NCBI GenBank assembly: GCA_000153445.1
Contig: CH672396.1
Span: 559,878-623,877, forward strand
Direction: 5' to 3'
Origin: a gamma proteobacterium HTCC2207
GTDB lineage: Bacteria > Pseudomonadota > Gammaproteobacteria > Pseudomonadales > Porticoccaceae
Length of the DNA stretch: 64,000 bases
A model generated the notes under the pieces. The model searched no databases. It was not told where the DNA came from and saw only the letters and a list, made by a program, of their open reading frames with translations. This document shows positions 26,400 to 36,620 of the stretch, one piece after another (positions within the stretch are counted from its first letter, which is position 1; the number at the start of each line of letters is the position of its first letter). Both the position numbers and the translations under genes were made by a program.

Positions 26400-26882
26400 A
26401 TGAGCGAATATAGACCCGAAGAGGGACGTTTTAACACCGGTAAGGTGCGCATCGCGGTTATAGCTGCGCGCTGGAATGCCGAGATCACCGATGGCCTAGT
26501 CGAGGGTGCCCTGCGTGCCTTTGCCCGTCACGATATCGTGGGTGATGCCGTAGATGTGTTTCGTGTGCCCGGTGCCTTTGAGCTGCCATTGGCCAGTCAG
26601 CGTGCTGCGCGCAGCGGACGCTATGATGCCGTCGTTGCCCTTGGCTGTGTCATTCGCGGTGATACGCCGCACTTTGATTATGTTTGTTCCGAGACTACCA
26701 GAGGCATAGGTGAAGTGTCGTTGAATGAAAATCTGCCGGTTGCCTTTGGTCTGTTGACCACTGACAATCTTCAGCAGTCCTTGGATCGCTCCGGGGACAA
26801 CCACGAGAACAAAGGCGAAGAAGCCGCTCTGACTATCCTCGAATTATTGACTGTATTTAAGCAAATCCAAGGCGCCGAATAG
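26400..26882 (+). CDS. ribH: 6,7-dimethyl-8-ribityllumazine synthase
   Basis: The 160-residue protein shows RIAVIAARWNAEITD near the N-terminus and ALGCVIRGDTPHFDYV, with the catalytic His, in the middle. It condenses the RibB and RibD products to the lumazine that RibE uses. It starts 15 bp after ribBX and abuts nusB with no gap. Confidence 0.96.
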   Translation: MSEYRPEEGRFNTGKVRIAVIAARWNAEITDGLVEGALRAFARHDIVGDAVDVFRVPGAFELPLASQRAARSGRYDAVVALGCVIRGDTPHFDYVCSETTRGIGEVSLNENLPVAFGLLTTDNLQQSLDRSGDNHENKGEEAALTILELLTVFKQIQGAE

Positions 26883-27323
26883 ATGTCGAAACCAAAAATG
26901 CGCCAAAAAGCTCGCCGGCTTCTCGTGCAGGCACTGTATTCCTGGGATATGGGCAAGACTGATCTGATTGATATCGAAGCCGAGTTCCATGTGGATAACA
27001 ATATGGCCACGGTGGACACTGAATTATTTCATGAAATACTGTTTGGTGTACCCAAGCATATGACTGAGATTGATGCGGCCTACGAACCCTATTTGGACCG
27101 TGATCAGGACCAGCTTGACCCAGTTTCACAAGCCATACTGCGCTTATCAACCTACGAGATGCTCCACCGCATTGATGTGCCCTACAAGGTCGTGATTAAT
27201 GAGGGCGTTAATCTGGCGAAAACCTTTGGCCCCACCGACGCGTTTAAATATATTAACGGTATTCTCGATCGCGTCGCTATCGCCAAGCGCAGTATTGAAG
27301 TGGCGGCTAATAAGCGCGCTTAA
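26883..27323 (+). CDS. nusB: Transcription antitermination factor NusB
   Basis: The 146-residue helical protein has the N-terminal RQKARRLLVQALYSWDMG segment and C-terminal INGILDRVA typical of NusB. With NusE (S10) it binds boxA in rRNA leaders. ribH-nusB-thiL-pgpA is a standard gammaproteobacterial order. Confidence 0.96.
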   Translation: MSKPKMRQKARRLLVQALYSWDMGKTDLIDIEAEFHVDNNMATVDTELFHEILFGVPKHMTEIDAAYEPYLDRDQDQLDPVSQAILRLSTYEMLHRIDVPYKVVINEGVNLAKTFGPTDAFKYINGILDRVAIAKRSIEVAANKRA

Positions 27324-27387
27324 AGCGCAGCGGCCCGCGGACTGTAATAGCGCCGCAGCCGATAAAGAGCCTTAGAGAGGACTTAAC

Positions 27388-28383
27388 CTGTCTGACCCAT
27401 ATCATCAACCCAGCGAATTCGAGCTCATCGCTCGCTATTTCACCGACCTCACCGGCCAATCCGGTGTGGCGCTGGGTATTGGTGATGACGCCGCACTGCT
27501 CAATGTGCGTCCCGGGCAGCAGTTGGTTATGGCCAGCGACACTTTAGTTTCCAGTATTCACTTTCCCGAATCCGCTACCCCAAGACAGATTGCCACCCGT
27601 GCCCTCTGCGTCAATCTTAGCGATATGGCCGCGATGGGTGCGGAGCCGAGATGGTTTACTCTCGCTCTAACTCTGCCTCGAGACAAAGCCAAGGCCGAAT
27701 GGCTAGCTGAATTTAGTGTTGGTCTGGGTCATATCGCCAATCAGTACAACCTTGCATTAGTGGGTGGTGATACTACTAGTGGGCCCTTGACCCTCACTCT
27801 GACATTAGTCGGTGAGGTTCCAGTGGATAAAGCCCTTACTCGTGGCGGGGCCAGTATTGGCGATAGCGTCTTTGTAACCGGCACTCTAGGTGATGGTGCA
27901 GCGGGGCTAAAAATAGCGTCCAATAAAAACAGTAACTGTATTGACAGTGATCGCTTACTTCAACGATTTTACAGTCCTCAGCCACAGATCCAAGCGGGCT
28001 TAAAATTGCGCTCCATCGCCAGCGCCTGTATCGATATTTCCGATGGTCTATTGGCTGATTTAGGGCATATTTGCAAAGCCAGCGACGTCAGTGCTGTGAT
28101 TAAGGCTGAGCAATTGCCGATCGCTGCAGATGTGCAGCAGCTCTCAGCATTGGATGCCCTGCAGTGGGCTCTCAGTGGTGGCGACGACTACCAGCTGTGT
28201 TTTACTGTTGCTACTGGGCAGTTGCCAACTGTCGAGGGCTGGATTGAAAAAGGCGAATTGGATGCCAGTCGTATTGGCTTTATTGAAGCCGCTAGGGACT
28301 CAATCAATCGAGTCTCAGTGGTTGATAAGAATAATCTGCCGCTCACTATCGAAAAACCGGGGTACAACCATTTTGGCCGTTAA
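27388..28383 (+). CDS. thiL: Thiamine-monophosphate kinase, apparent CTG start
   Basis: ThiL phosphorylates thiamine monophosphate to the diphosphate cofactor. The conserved N-terminus EFELIARYF lies upstream of any ATG, GTG or TTG in frame; the first such codon (GTG 27466) would remove about 26 residues including this motif. The only start with a ribosome site is CTG at 27388, preceded by AGAGAGGA with a perfect 6-nt gap; an in-frame TAG at 27373 bounds it. That gives 331 residues, close to E. coli ThiL (325). GIGDDAALL and SDMAAMGAEP are the family motifs. The CTG start is an inference from these facts. Confidence 0.9.
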   Translation: MSDPYHQPSEFELIARYFTDLTGQSGVALGIGDDAALLNVRPGQQLVMASDTLVSSIHFPESATPRQIATRALCVNLSDMAAMGAEPRWFTLALTLPRDKAKAEWLAEFSVGLGHIANQYNLALVGGDTTSGPLTLTLTLVGEVPVDKALTRGGASIGDSVFVTGTLGDGAAGLKIASNKNSNCIDSDRLLQRFYSPQPQIQAGLKLRSIASACIDISDGLLADLGHICKASDVSAVIKAEQLPIAADVQQLSALDALQWALSGGDDYQLCFTVATGQLPTVEGWIEKGELDASRIGFIEAARDSINRVSVVDKNNLPLTIEKPGYNHFGR

Positions 28384-28861
28384 TCCGACATTTGCTCAAT
28401 TACTGCGTTCACCAACTCTTCTACTGGCGTTTGGTTTTGGCAGTGGTCTATCACCTAAAGCGCCGGGAACCATGGGTACCTTGGCGGCAATTCCACTCTG
28501 GTGGTTACTGGCGCAGCTGCCCTTAACCAGTTACTTGATTGTGGTGTCGATAGCAGCAGTGGTGGGTATTGCAATTTGTGGCCGAGCCGCAGATCAAATG
28601 GGTGTCCACGATCATGGCGGCATTGTCTGGGATGAATTTGTCGGCTTTTGGATTGCTATGGCGGCGCTGCCCATCACTTGGCAGTCGGTGGTTCTGGGTT
28701 TTGTGCTATTCCGCGTTTTTGATATTCTAAAGCCTTGGCCAATCAGCTGGCTGGACAAAAAGGTCTCCGGTGGCTTCGGTATTATGATTGACGATGTGAT
28801 TGCCGGTCTGGCAGCCGCAGTAGTCATTTATTTTCTTGGCTACTTTGGCCTGATTCTATAA
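28373..28861 (+). CDS. pgpA: Phosphatidylglycerophosphatase A
   Basis: The membrane enzyme removes phosphate from phosphatidylglycerophosphate to give phosphatidylglycerol. The TTG at 28373 overlaps thiL by 11 bp and gives 162 residues starting before FGFGSGLSPKAPGTMGT, the family signature. DEFVGFW and IDDVIAG motifs follow. Earlier in-frame starts lie within thiL and would add a non-homologous stretch. It ends the rib-nusB-thiL-pgpA run. Confidence 0.92.
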   Translation: MAVNPTFAQLLRSPTLLLAFGFGSGLSPKAPGTMGTLAAIPLWWLLAQLPLTSYLIVVSIAAVVGIAICGRAADQMGVHDHGGIVWDEFVGFWIAMAALPITWQSVVLGFVLFRVFDILKPWPISWLDKKVSGGFGIMIDDVIAGLAAAVVIYFLGYFGLIL

Positions 28862-28967
28862 GCGCTGCAAAATAATCTTGTCTATACTTTTGCTTCAATA
28901 GGACGCCTTCCAGTTGGTTTATTATCAAGTAGGAGTGGGAGGCCGAAGAACTTAAGGACAAGCCCCC

Positions 28968-30251
28968 GTGAATAGGACGTTATTGCCAATAGCAATTGTT
29001 GGCGCTGCTGTTGTTATCTCAATTGCCATGAATCTTTTCAAGCCCGCCCCAGTAAAAGCTGAAGCCCCAGACACGGCCGTGGCTGTGAAGACAGTGATAT
29101 TGCATAGAGCTCAAGCGGTTCTCTCCATTGAATCTCAGGGCACAGTTGCTGCTCGCACACGCACCGCATTAATTTCCGAAGTCTCCGGCCGCGTATTAAA
29201 GGTTTCTCGCAATTTTGTGGTTGGCGGCACCTTTAACAAAGGCGATTTATTGCTTGAGCTGGATCCCACTGACTACGAAGTGGCCCTGGAGCAAACCAAT
29301 GCCAATCTGATTAGTATGAATGCTCAGCTAACTTTTGAGCAGGCCCGTGCCGTGCAGGCGGAAAAGGAGTGGGGCATGACTGGTCGCCCGACCGAAGAGG
29401 CGCCATTGTTGGCGCTGCGAAAACCCTATCTCGAAGAAGCTCGCGCTAATGTGCTTCAGGCCGAAGCTGAGGTTAAGCAGGCCAAGCTAAAATTATCACG
29501 CGCCAGTATTCGCGCCCCTTATACCGGTATGGTCGCTGCCAAAGCAGTGGATATTGGGCAATATGTTGCCGTGGGAGCCCCCTTGGGTGAGACCTTTGCG
29601 ATTGATTTTGCAGAGGTACGTTTGCCATTGACCAAGCGCGATCTGTCGATGATGAATAGTTTTTCAAGCGCTGATAAAAGTAGTCATCTTAAGGTTATTC
29701 TCAGGGGATCCATATACGGCAATATCAAGCAGTGGCAAGCCAAGTTGGTCCGTTCCGAGGGTGTTATTAGTGAGCAGAATCGCGCCTTCTATGTGGTAGC
29801 GAAAATTGATGACCCTTACCTAAGACTTGAGTCCGATAGTCAGGTAGCTAGATTTCCTTTATTTATGGGCACCTTCGTTACGGCGATCATCGGCGGAAAA
29901 ACCATTGATAATGCCTTCGCCATTCCTCGTCATGCCCTATTGGAGGGAAGCAAAGTCGCATTGGTGGATGCCGAGCAGCGGTTGCGGTTTCAAACGGTTG
30001 AGCCAATTTTTGGCGATGATCATTTTTATTATGTTAGCAGTGGTCTAGAAAACGGCGACCAGCTAATTATTAGCGCCATGGGCGTGCCCATCGAAGGAAT
30101 GAAAGTTAGCCCTGATCAGGAACCGCGTTTAGACGATGCCGCTAGCGGTGAAAAAGCCTTTAGCGGTGCAAAAGCCATTAGCGACAAAGAGCCAGTCCCA
30201 AACGGCGCAGGGGGAGTAGTTAGCGATGGAAAAAGTTGGCAATCTGCCTAA
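28968..30251 (+). CDS. RND efflux periplasmic adaptor (membrane fusion protein)
   Basis: The 427-residue protein starts at GTG 28968 (AAGGA upstream) with an N-terminal membrane anchor and no lipobox. It has the adaptor order: barrel-sandwich/lipoyl part around 55-90, an alpha-helical hairpin about 95-170, the closing lipoyl part near 180, then beta-barrel. The C-terminal ~40 residues (after PDQEPRL) are Ser/Gly/Lys-rich and unlike a normal adaptor end. Its end overlaps the truncated RND pump by 26 bp, so the adaptor may have no working partner here. Confidence 0.9.
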   Translation: MNRTLLPIAIVGAAVVISIAMNLFKPAPVKAEAPDTAVAVKTVILHRAQAVLSIESQGTVAARTRTALISEVSGRVLKVSRNFVVGGTFNKGDLLLELDPTDYEVALEQTNANLISMNAQLTFEQARAVQAEKEWGMTGRPTEEAPLLALRKPYLEEARANVLQAEAEVKQAKLKLSRASIRAPYTGMVAAKAVDIGQYVAVGAPLGETFAIDFAEVRLPLTKRDLSMMNSFSSADKSSHLKVILRGSIYGNIKQWQAKLVRSEGVISEQNRAFYVVAKIDDPYLRLESDSQVARFPLFMGTFVTAIIGGKTIDNAFAIPRHALLEGSKVALVDAEQRLRFQTVEPIFGDDHFYYVSSGLENGDQLIISAMGVPIEGMKVSPDQEPRLDDAASGEKAFSGAKAISDKEPVPNGAGGVVSDGKSWQSA

Positions 30252-31404
30252 TGTCCGCAAACAGCGCTATTATGCGGGCACTAATGCCGGCGGTGGTGCA
30301 AAAATTAACCTAACCCTGTCAGGGTCAGACCCAGAGCAGCTGACCCTGGCAGGAGCCGCCTTGGCTGATAAGTTGGGCGAGTACAACGGCGTTTTTGATA
30401 TCTATAACTCTCAGGGTGCCGGTAGCCGCGAAATTCTGATTGGACTAAAGTCCAACGCCAATCAGCTGGGTATTAGTCTCGGGGATATAGCTCGCCAAGT
30501 GCGTCAGGCATTTTATGGTGAAGAAGTGCAGCGCCTGCAGCGCGGTGCCAACACCCTAAAAGTGATGGTGCGCTATCCCATAGAAGAGCGGAGTTCTATT
30601 GCCACTCTGGAGAATATGCATATCCGCACGGCCAGTGGGCAGGTTATCGCGATTGGTGAAGTGGCGGATATCCGCCTAGGCTTGGGTCTTACCGCCATAT
30701 CCCGAATAGATCGAGAACGCACCGTAACCATTACCGCTGATGTTGATGCGAGTCAGGCGCAAAGTGGCGCTGTGATTGCCGACCTAACAACTGCGTTTAT
30801 CCCCGAATTACTGGCGCGCTATTCCGGGGTTAAGTTCGGTTTAGGGGGTGCCAGTCAGGAAGAGCAAACCCTAATGAAATGTATGGTTTTGGGTTTTGTG
30901 GCCTCGCTGTTTCTGATTTATGGCTTGCTGGCAGTGCCGTTAAAGTCCTATGTGCAGCCTCTAGTCATTATGACAGTGATTCCCTTTGGCTTTATTGGTG
31001 CTGTAGTCGGACATATTATTTTTGGTGTCTCCATCAGCATGTTATCGATCTTTGGTTTGGTGGCTCTAGCCGGAGTGGTGGTCAATGACAGTTTGATCCT
31101 GGTGGAGTTTGTGAATCGCGGGCGTGCCGATAACTTGAGTATTGATGACTCGCTGTTAGGCGCTGGCAGGCAACGTTTTAGGGCGATTTTACTGACTACC
31201 ATGACCACCTTTGACGGTCTATTACCTATGTTATTTGAAACCAGCACTCAGGCACAGTTTGTGATTCCTATGGCCCTGTCCCTCAGTTTCGGTATTGTTT
31301 TCGCCACCACTATTACATTGATCCTAATTCCCTGTCTGTATCGGGTGATCTATGATTTGCGGGATTCAAAAAGGTTCTCTGAGCCAGCCTTAGCTGCAGA
31401 TTAG
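30226..31404 (+). pseudogene. Truncated RND transporter (C-terminal ~390 residues only)
   Basis: A full AcrB-like pump has about 1030 residues; this frame has 392, matching the C-terminal third: part of the periplasmic PC region, then five membrane helices (TM8-TM12) including GVVVNDSLILVEFVN and the LTTMTTFDGLLPML motif. TM1-TM7 and the N-terminal periplasmic domain are missing. The ATG follows GGGGAG, and MEKVGNLPNV joins at a point normally in mid-protein, so a large in-frame deletion between the original start and mid-gene seems likely. It is unlikely to work as a pump. Confidence 0.75.
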
Positions 31405-31490
31405 TTTCGCTCTCCAAGCTATTTGAAAAGTCTGCACAAAGCGGGCTTTGCCGCTACAATACGCGGCTGAAATCTATCTTGGAGAAAACT

Positions 31491-32087
31491 GTGGCGCTTC
31501 GCTTTATCGAATCCTCAAAGTTGCCCACCCGTTGGGGCACTTTTGATATCCATGGTTTTGAAGACCCCTTTAAAGGCAAAGAGCATATCGCCATCAGTAT
31601 GGGCGACTGTGCCAGCGACGAACCCCTGTTGATTCGAATTCACTCTGAGTGTCTGACTGGCGATGCTCTGGGTAGTATGCGCTGTGATTGTGGCGAGCAG
31701 TTACAGGAGGCGATGAAGCGTATCTCTGAAAAAGGTCGCGGTGCGATTCTTTATCTGCGACAGGAAGGACGTGGTATTGGTCTGGTGAATAAAATCCGTG
31801 CCTACAATCTTCAGGATCAGGGTGCTGACACTGTTGAAGCCAATGAGCGCCTCGGTTTTGGCGCCGATATGCGTGATTATTCAATCTGCGCATCGATGCT
31901 CGACCATCTGGGTGCCACCGAGGTCAGACTGATGACCAATAATCCACGTAAAATCGACGCACTAAAAGCGTTGGGTATTAATGTGGTTGAGCGCGAGCCG
32001 ATTCAGGCCGACAGCAATCCTCATAACGTCCAGTATCTGTCTACCAAAGCGGGCAAATTAGGCCATATGTTTAAGGACGAAAAATGA
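31491..32087 (+). CDS. ribA: GTP cyclohydrolase II
   Basis: The 198-residue protein makes the first riboflavin intermediate from GTP. Zinc cysteines are intact in [17 protein letters not shown] and the [19 protein letters not shown] motif is present. GTG 31491 is chosen because GGAG lies 7 nt upstream; TTG 31479 lies inside that site. A TACAAT -10-like hexamer at 31456 lacks a clear -35. It overlaps hisF by 4 bp. It supplies the activity lost from the RibBX fusion. Confidence 0.95.
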   Translation: MALRFIESSKLPTRWGTFDIHGFEDPFKGKEHIAISMGDCASDEPLLIRIHSECLTGDALGSMRCDCGEQLQEAMKRISEKGRGAILYLRQEGRGIGLVNKIRAYNLQDQGADTVEANERLGFGADMRDYSICASMLDHLGATEVRLMTNNPRKIDALKALGINVVEREPIQADSNPHNVQYLSTKAGKLGHMFKDEK

Positions 32088-32854
32088 GTTTAGCAAAACG
32101 CATTATCCCCTGTTTGGATGTAGACAAGGGCCGTGTGGTTAAGGGCGTGCAGTTTGTCGATATACGCGATGCCGGCGATCCAGTGGAAGTTGCCCGCCGC
32201 TATAACGAGCAGGGCGCCGATGAAATTACTTTTCTCGATATTACTGCCAGTCATGAAGCCCGTGATACGACATTGCACACGGTGGAGCGAATGGCGGGGC
32301 AGGTGTTTATCCCCTTAACGGTTGGCGGCGGTGTCCGTGAGTTACAGGATATTCGCAACCTATTAAATGCCGGCGCTGACAAAGTCGCGATTAACTCTGC
32401 GGCGATTCATAATCCCGAATTTGTCCGCGAAGCGGCTCAGCGCTTTGGCTCCCAGTGCATAGTGGTGGCTATCGATGCGAAACAGGTTGAGCACGGAGAC
32501 CAGTCTCGCTGGGAAATATTTACTCACGGTGGACGCAAGCCTACTGGGATTAACGCGATTGAGTGGGCGGAAAAAATGACTGCCTATGGTGCAGGCGAAA
32601 TTCTACTGACCAGCATGGATCGCGATGGTACAAAAAATGGTTTTGATCTGGATTTGACGTCTCGGATTAGCGATGCGGTGAATGTTCCGGTGATTGCTTC
32701 GGGTGGTGTGGGCAATCTACAGCACTTGGTGGATGGTATTGTTGAAGGCAAGGCGGATGCAGTGTTAGCAGCGAGTATTTTTCACTTTGGTGAGCATACG
32801 GTACCCGAGGCTAAGCGTTATATGGCCGAACGTGGTGTTAATGTCCGGCTCTGA
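32084..32854 (+). CDS. hisF: Imidazole glycerol phosphate synthase cyclase subunit
   Basis: The 256-residue TIM barrel has the catalytic [10 protein letters not shown] (Asp11) near the N-terminus and AIDAK in the fifth strand. With HisH it forms imidazole glycerol phosphate in histidine synthesis. It overlaps ribA by 4 bp, away from hisH, hisA and hisI, while hisG, hisD and hisC lie 27 kb away in the window. Confidence 0.95.
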   Translation: MSLAKRIIPCLDVDKGRVVKGVQFVDIRDAGDPVEVARRYNEQGADEITFLDITASHEARDTTLHTVERMAGQVFIPLTVGGGVRELQDIRNLLNAGADKVAINSAAIHNPEFVREAAQRFGSQCIVVAIDAKQVEHGDQSRWEIFTHGGRKPTGINAIEWAEKMTAYGAGEILLTSMDRDGTKNGFDLDLTSRISDAVNVPVIASGGVGNLQHLVDGIVEGKADAVLAASIFHFGEHTVPEAKRYMAERGVNVRL

Positions 32855-32915
32855 TTAGCTGTTTGTTGTCCTCTAAACTTCATCTTTTTTATCCGGGCAG
32901 GTTGTAGCGATGGGG

Positions 32916-32931
32916 AGCCTGTTTACAGGTT
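32916..32931 (+). terminator. Weak hairpin after hisF
   Basis: AGCCTG (32916-32921) and CAGGTT (32926-32931) pair around TTTA, followed by a T-containing tail. It is a weak terminator candidate for ribA-hisF, 62 bp after hisF. Confidence 0.35.
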
Positions 32932-33018
32932 TTGAGATTTTTCATATTGGTTCGAGATGACAGGTGGGGTTTTCGCAGCTCTTTTCTAAAATTCCAGCAA
33001 TCCCAATTCACGCACCCT

Positions 33019-33053
33019 GTCATCCCGACAGAGCGTAGCGACGAGGGATCTCA
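33019..33053 (+). repeat. Dispersed intergenic repeat, copy 2
   Basis: TGTCATCCCGACAGAGCG...GAGGGATCTC matches the copy at 24488-24523 with few differences. It lies in the gap between hisF and the convergent PA4642-family gene. Confidence 0.85.
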
Positions 33054-33087
33054 TCGCAGATTTCTCAGATATTTAAACCGGTAATGC

Positions 33088-33384
33088 TTACTTGGCTCCC
33101 GCCGCCTTCAGTGCGTCAACATACGCCACACCATGCCCATGCTCAGCGGCGATTTCGACCATAGTCTTACCATCGGGGTTGGTGGCATCAAGGTCATGAC
33201 CAGCTTCTTTGAAAAATCCTAAAAAGGTTACAAAATTATCTATATTCATACCGCGATAGGTTTTTTCTAAAAGGTGAAAGTCAGTGCTCACTCCTTCTGG
33301 TGCTTCGTATTCTAGAAAGCTTTTCACACGCTCATCATCAAAAACTTCGCCTAGGACTTTCTCTTTATCTTTCTTCAGTGACAT
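33088..33384 (-). CDS. PA4642 family protein
   Basis: The 98-residue protein matches the PA4642 family of small gammaproteobacterial proteins of unknown function. The N-terminal part is charged; the C-terminal ~35 residues (LDATNPDGKTMVEIAAEHGH) look like one ankyrin-type repeat. It lies 16 bp after gatB on the same strand, perhaps as the last gene of the gatCAB operon. Confidence 0.82.
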   Translation of the reverse strand: MSLKKDKEKVLGEVFDDERVKSFLEYEAPEGVSTDFHLLEKTYRGMNIDNFVTFLGFFKEAGHDLDATNPDGKTMVEIAAEHGHGVAYVDALKAAGAK

Positions 33385-33400
33385 GCTGATTCCTGTTTCT

Positions 33401-34867
33401 TTAAAGTAGTTCGTTAAGCTTTTGTGCGAGTATTTGATTCACTTGTTGAGGATTAGCCTGGCCTTTAGAGGCCTGCATAATTTTACCCATAAAGCCGCCA
33501 AGCTTTTTCTTGCGCTTGGTTTCGTCGCTATTAATGTAATCATCGACCATGGCCTGATTGGTGGCTAACACCTCGACAACCATTTTCTCCAGAGCACCAG
33601 TATCGGAGACTTGTTTAAGCCCACGGGCGTCGATAATTTGATCAGCACTGCCTTCGCCTGCCCATATAGCTTCAAACACCTCTTTGGCCATTTTGCCGCT
33701 GATACTATTGTCGGCAATGCGCATTACCAGTCCACCCAATTGCTCCGCGGTGACTGGGCTCTTGCTAATGCTAAGGTCTTGACTGTTTAAGCGTGCAGCC
33801 AGTTCACCCATGGTCCAGTTGGCGGCCAGTTTGGCGTTAGCAGATTTTGCTGCGGCAATTTCGAAATAGGCTGCCATAGCGGCATCGCTGCCAATAACGG
33901 CTGCGTCATAGTCGGACAAACCATATTGTTCAATAAAGCGCGCCTGTCTGGCATCTGGCAGCTCCGGCAGATTGCGGCGCAGTTCTTCGATGGTTTCATC
34001 ACTAACTATTACAGGTAACAGGTCGGGACAGGGGAAGTAGCGATAATCGTTAGCTTCCTCTTTGCTGCGCATGGAGCGGGCGACTTTGGTGTCGCCGTTA
34101 TAGAGGCGGGTTTCCTGCATAACCGTGCCGCCATCTTCAATTAAATCGATCTGACGCTCGACCTCTTTAGTAATCGCCTCTTCCATAAATTTATAGGAGT
34201 TGAGATTTTTGGTTTCGGTTCGGGTGCCCAGCTCAGAAGTGCCTTTGGGGCGCACTGAGACGTTGACATCAAAACGCATACTGCCCTGAGACATCTCGCC
34301 GTCACAGATGCCGATGGAGGTAACAATACTGTGAAGCCTTTTGGCAAAGGCGATGGCTTCTTCGGCATTACTCATATCGGGTTCGGATACAATTTCAATC
34401 AGCGGGGTGCCGGCGCGATTTAGATCTATGCCCGATACACCGTGGCGAAAGTCGCCCTCATGGAGAGACTTGCCGGCATCTTCTTCCAGGTGGGCGTGGT
34501 GAATGCGCACATTTTTGGTGCTGCCGTCGGCCAGTTTAATTTCAACATTGCCGCGCCCCACTATGGGTTTTTCCAGCTGAGTAGTCTGATAGCCTTTGGG
34601 CGAGTCTGGGTAGAAATAATTCTTCCGCTCAAAAGCTGACTCTTTGCCAATTTCCGCATCAATCGCCAAGCCAAACATCACCGCGTAATGCACGGCCTGT
34701 TTGTTCAATACGGGCAAGGTGCCGGGCATGGCTAGGTCAATGGCGCAGGCCTGGGTGTTGGCTTCGGCACCGAATGCGGTACTGGCGCCCGAAAAAATTT
34801 TGGTTTTGGTGGCCAGTTGCACATGCACTTCGAGGCCGATAACGGTTTCCCAACCTGAATAACTCAT
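33401..34867 (-). CDS. gatB: Asp-tRNA(Asn)/Glu-tRNA(Gln) amidotransferase subunit B
   Basis: The 488-residue protein starts with [14 protein letters not shown] and carries the FPCPDLLP and C-terminal YqeY-like tail domain of GatB. It phosphorylates the mischarged aminoacyl-tRNA and uses ammonia from GatA. ATG 34867 shares one base with the gatA stop (TAATG). A start at 34900 would lie inside gatA and is not needed. Confidence 0.97.
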   Translation of the reverse strand: MSYSGWETVIGLEVHVQLATKTKIFSGASTAFGAEANTQACAIDLAMPGTLPVLNKQAVHYAVMFGLAIDAEIGKESAFERKNYFYPDSPKGYQTTQLEKPIVGRGNVEIKLADGSTKNVRIHHAHLEEDAGKSLHEGDFRHGVSGIDLNRAGTPLIEIVSEPDMSNAEEAIAFAKRLHSIVTSIGICDGEMSQGSMRFDVNVSVRPKGTSELGTRTETKNLNSYKFMEEAITKEVERQIDLIEDGGTVMQETRLYNGDTKVARSMRSKEEANDYRYFPCPDLLPVIVSDETIEELRRNLPELPDARQARFIEQYGLSDYDAAVIGSDAAMAAYFEIAAAKSANAKLAANWTMGELAARLNSQDLSISKSPVTAEQLGGLVMRIADNSISGKMAKEVFEAIWAGEGSADQIIDARGLKQVSDTGALEKMVVEVLATNQAMVDDYINSDETKRKKKLGGFMGKIMQASKGQANPQQVNQILAQKLNELL

Positions 34868-36321
34868 TAGGCAATCCCCTCTGGCGTTAAAGTATGCCAA
34901 TCAGTGGCCTGCTGGAACTGGTGGGCCGTGTTTAGCATGCGCGCCTCATCAAAGTAGTTGCCGATAATTTGCAGGCCAACCGGTTTTTCGTCAACCATGC
35001 CACAGGGCACTGACATACCCGGCAGGCCGGCAAGGTTGGTGGCGATGGTGTAAATATCTTCCAGATACATGGCCACTGGGTCGTCGCCTTTGGAGCCAAA
35101 TTTAAAGGCCGGTGATGGCGTGGTGGGACCCATAATCACGTCGACCTGCTGAAAGGCTTTTTCAAAATCTTGCTGGATCAGCTGGCGTACTTGCTGGGCT
35201 TTGCCATAGTAAGCGTCGTAGTACCCAGCCGACAGGCAGTAAGTGCCAATAAGGATACGGCGCTTCACTTCGTCGCCAAAGCCTTCGGCTCTGGTGCGGG
35301 TGTACAAATCATTGAGGTCGCTGGGGTTTTCACAGCGATAGCCATATCGCACACCGTCGAAACGCGTCAGGTTGGCTGAGGCTTCAGCGGGAGCGATCAC
35401 ATAGTAAGCGGGCACTGAAAGGCCAGTATTGGGCAGGCTGATTTCAACCAGTTCGGCGCCTTGGGCTTCAAACTCTGCCAGGGCGGTGCGCACTGCTTTT
35501 TCAGTTTCGGGGTCTAGACCCTCGGAGAAATATTCTAGCGGTACACCAATTTTTAAGCCTTTGATGCCGTCGTTCAAGGTGGCGCTATAGTCTGGCACTT
35601 CACGATCAATACAGGTGGAATCTTTGTCGTCATAGCTGGCCATGCAGTTGAGCAATATGGCGCAGTCTTCGGCAGTGCGGGCCATAGGGCCGCCTTGGTC
35701 AAGACTTGAAGCAAAGGCAATCATGCCCCAGCGTGAGACCCGACCATAGGTCGGCTTTAACCCCGTAATACCGCAGAGAGCCGCGGGCTGACGGATCGAT
35801 CCGCCAGTATCGGTAGCGGTTGCGCCCGGAGCTAATCGAGCTGCAACTGCTGCTGCCGAGCCGCCTGAGGAACCGCCGGGAACTGAGTCGCTGGCCCAGG
35901 GGTTTTTCACTGGTCCATAGAAGCTTGTTTCATTGGAGGAGCCCATAGCGAACTCATCCATATTGGTTTTACCTAGCACCACTGCGCCAGCCTGTTCGAA
36001 GTTTTCGACCACGGTGGCATTGTAGGGAGGGATAAAATTATCCAACATTTTTGAGCCACAGCTGGTGCGCACGCCGTCGGTACAGAAAATATCTTTGTGC
36101 AGTATGGGGACGCCACAGAGGGCTGGTGCATCGCCCGCTGCGAGCCGCTTGTCGGCGGCGGCCGCGGCTTTAAGAGCCTGATCTGCGGTCACCGTAATAA
36201 CGGCATTATAGTTGGCATCTAACTTAGCGATGCGCGCCAAAAAGTGCTGAGTTAGCTCAACACTGGAAAACGCTTTTTCCTGCAGCCCTTTGACAAGCTC
36301 GGCGATAGTGAGGTTATGCAT
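34867..36321 (-). CDS. gatA: Asp-tRNA(Asn)/Glu-tRNA(Gln) amidotransferase subunit A
   Basis: The 484-residue amidase has the Lys in [11 protein letters not shown] and the Ser-rich [13 protein letters not shown] segment of the Ser-cisSer-Lys catalytic site. It frees ammonia from glutamine or asparagine for GatB. gatC lies 11 bp upstream, gatB is coupled downstream. Confidence 0.97.
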   Translation of the reverse strand: MHNLTIAELVKGLQEKAFSSVELTQHFLARIAKLDANYNAVITVTADQALKAAAAADKRLAAGDAPALCGVPILHKDIFCTDGVRTSCGSKMLDNFIPPYNATVVENFEQAGAVVLGKTNMDEFAMGSSNETSFYGPVKNPWASDSVPGGSSGGSAAAVAARLAPGATATDTGGSIRQPAALCGITGLKPTYGRVSRWGMIAFASSLDQGGPMARTAEDCAILLNCMASYDDKDSTCIDREVPDYSATLNDGIKGLKIGVPLEYFSEGLDPETEKAVRTALAEFEAQGAELVEISLPNTGLSVPAYYVIAPAEASANLTRFDGVRYGYRCENPSDLNDLYTRTRAEGFGDEVKRRILIGTYCLSAGYYDAYYGKAQQVRQLIQQDFEKAFQQVDVIMGPTTPSPAFKFGSKGDDPVAMYLEDIYTIATNLAGLPGMSVPCGMVDEKPVGLQIIGNYFDEARMLNTAHQFQQATDWHTLTPEGIA

Positions 36322-36332
36322 GGGGGACCTGT

Positions 36333-36620
36333 TTATTCTATGACTTTGGGCACGAGAAACAGCCCTTCTTCTGTATCTGGTGCGATTGCCTGAAAGGCTT
36401 CGCGCTGATTGATCTCGCTGACCTCATCTTCACGCAGTCGCTGAGTGGCTTTCATGGGATGCGACATGGCCTCGACACCATCGGTATTAACCGCTTGTAG
36501 CTGATCTACCAGTTCGAGAACACTGCTCAGTCGCTGAGACACTTCAGTTATAGTGTCTTCGCCGATGGCGATGCGCGATAACGTCGCCAGTTTTTCGATT
36601 TCTTGTCGTTCGATACTCAT
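36333..36620 (-). CDS. gatC: Asp-tRNA(Asn)/Glu-tRNA(Gln) amidotransferase subunit C
   Basis: The 95-residue protein holds GatA and GatB together. [10 protein letters not shown] near the start and VEAMSHPM in the middle are family features. It is first in gatCAB, divergent from mreB. Confidence 0.95.
   Translation of the reverse strand: MSIERQEIEKLATLSRIAIGEDTITEVSQRLSSVLELVDQLQAVNTDGVEAMSHPMKATQRLREDEVSEINQREAFQAIAPDTEEGLFLVPKVIE

Noticed and set aside
28130..28372. N-terminal extension of pgpA from 28130
   Set aside because: It lies inside thiL in another frame and adds no PgpA homology; TTG 28373 fits the family start.
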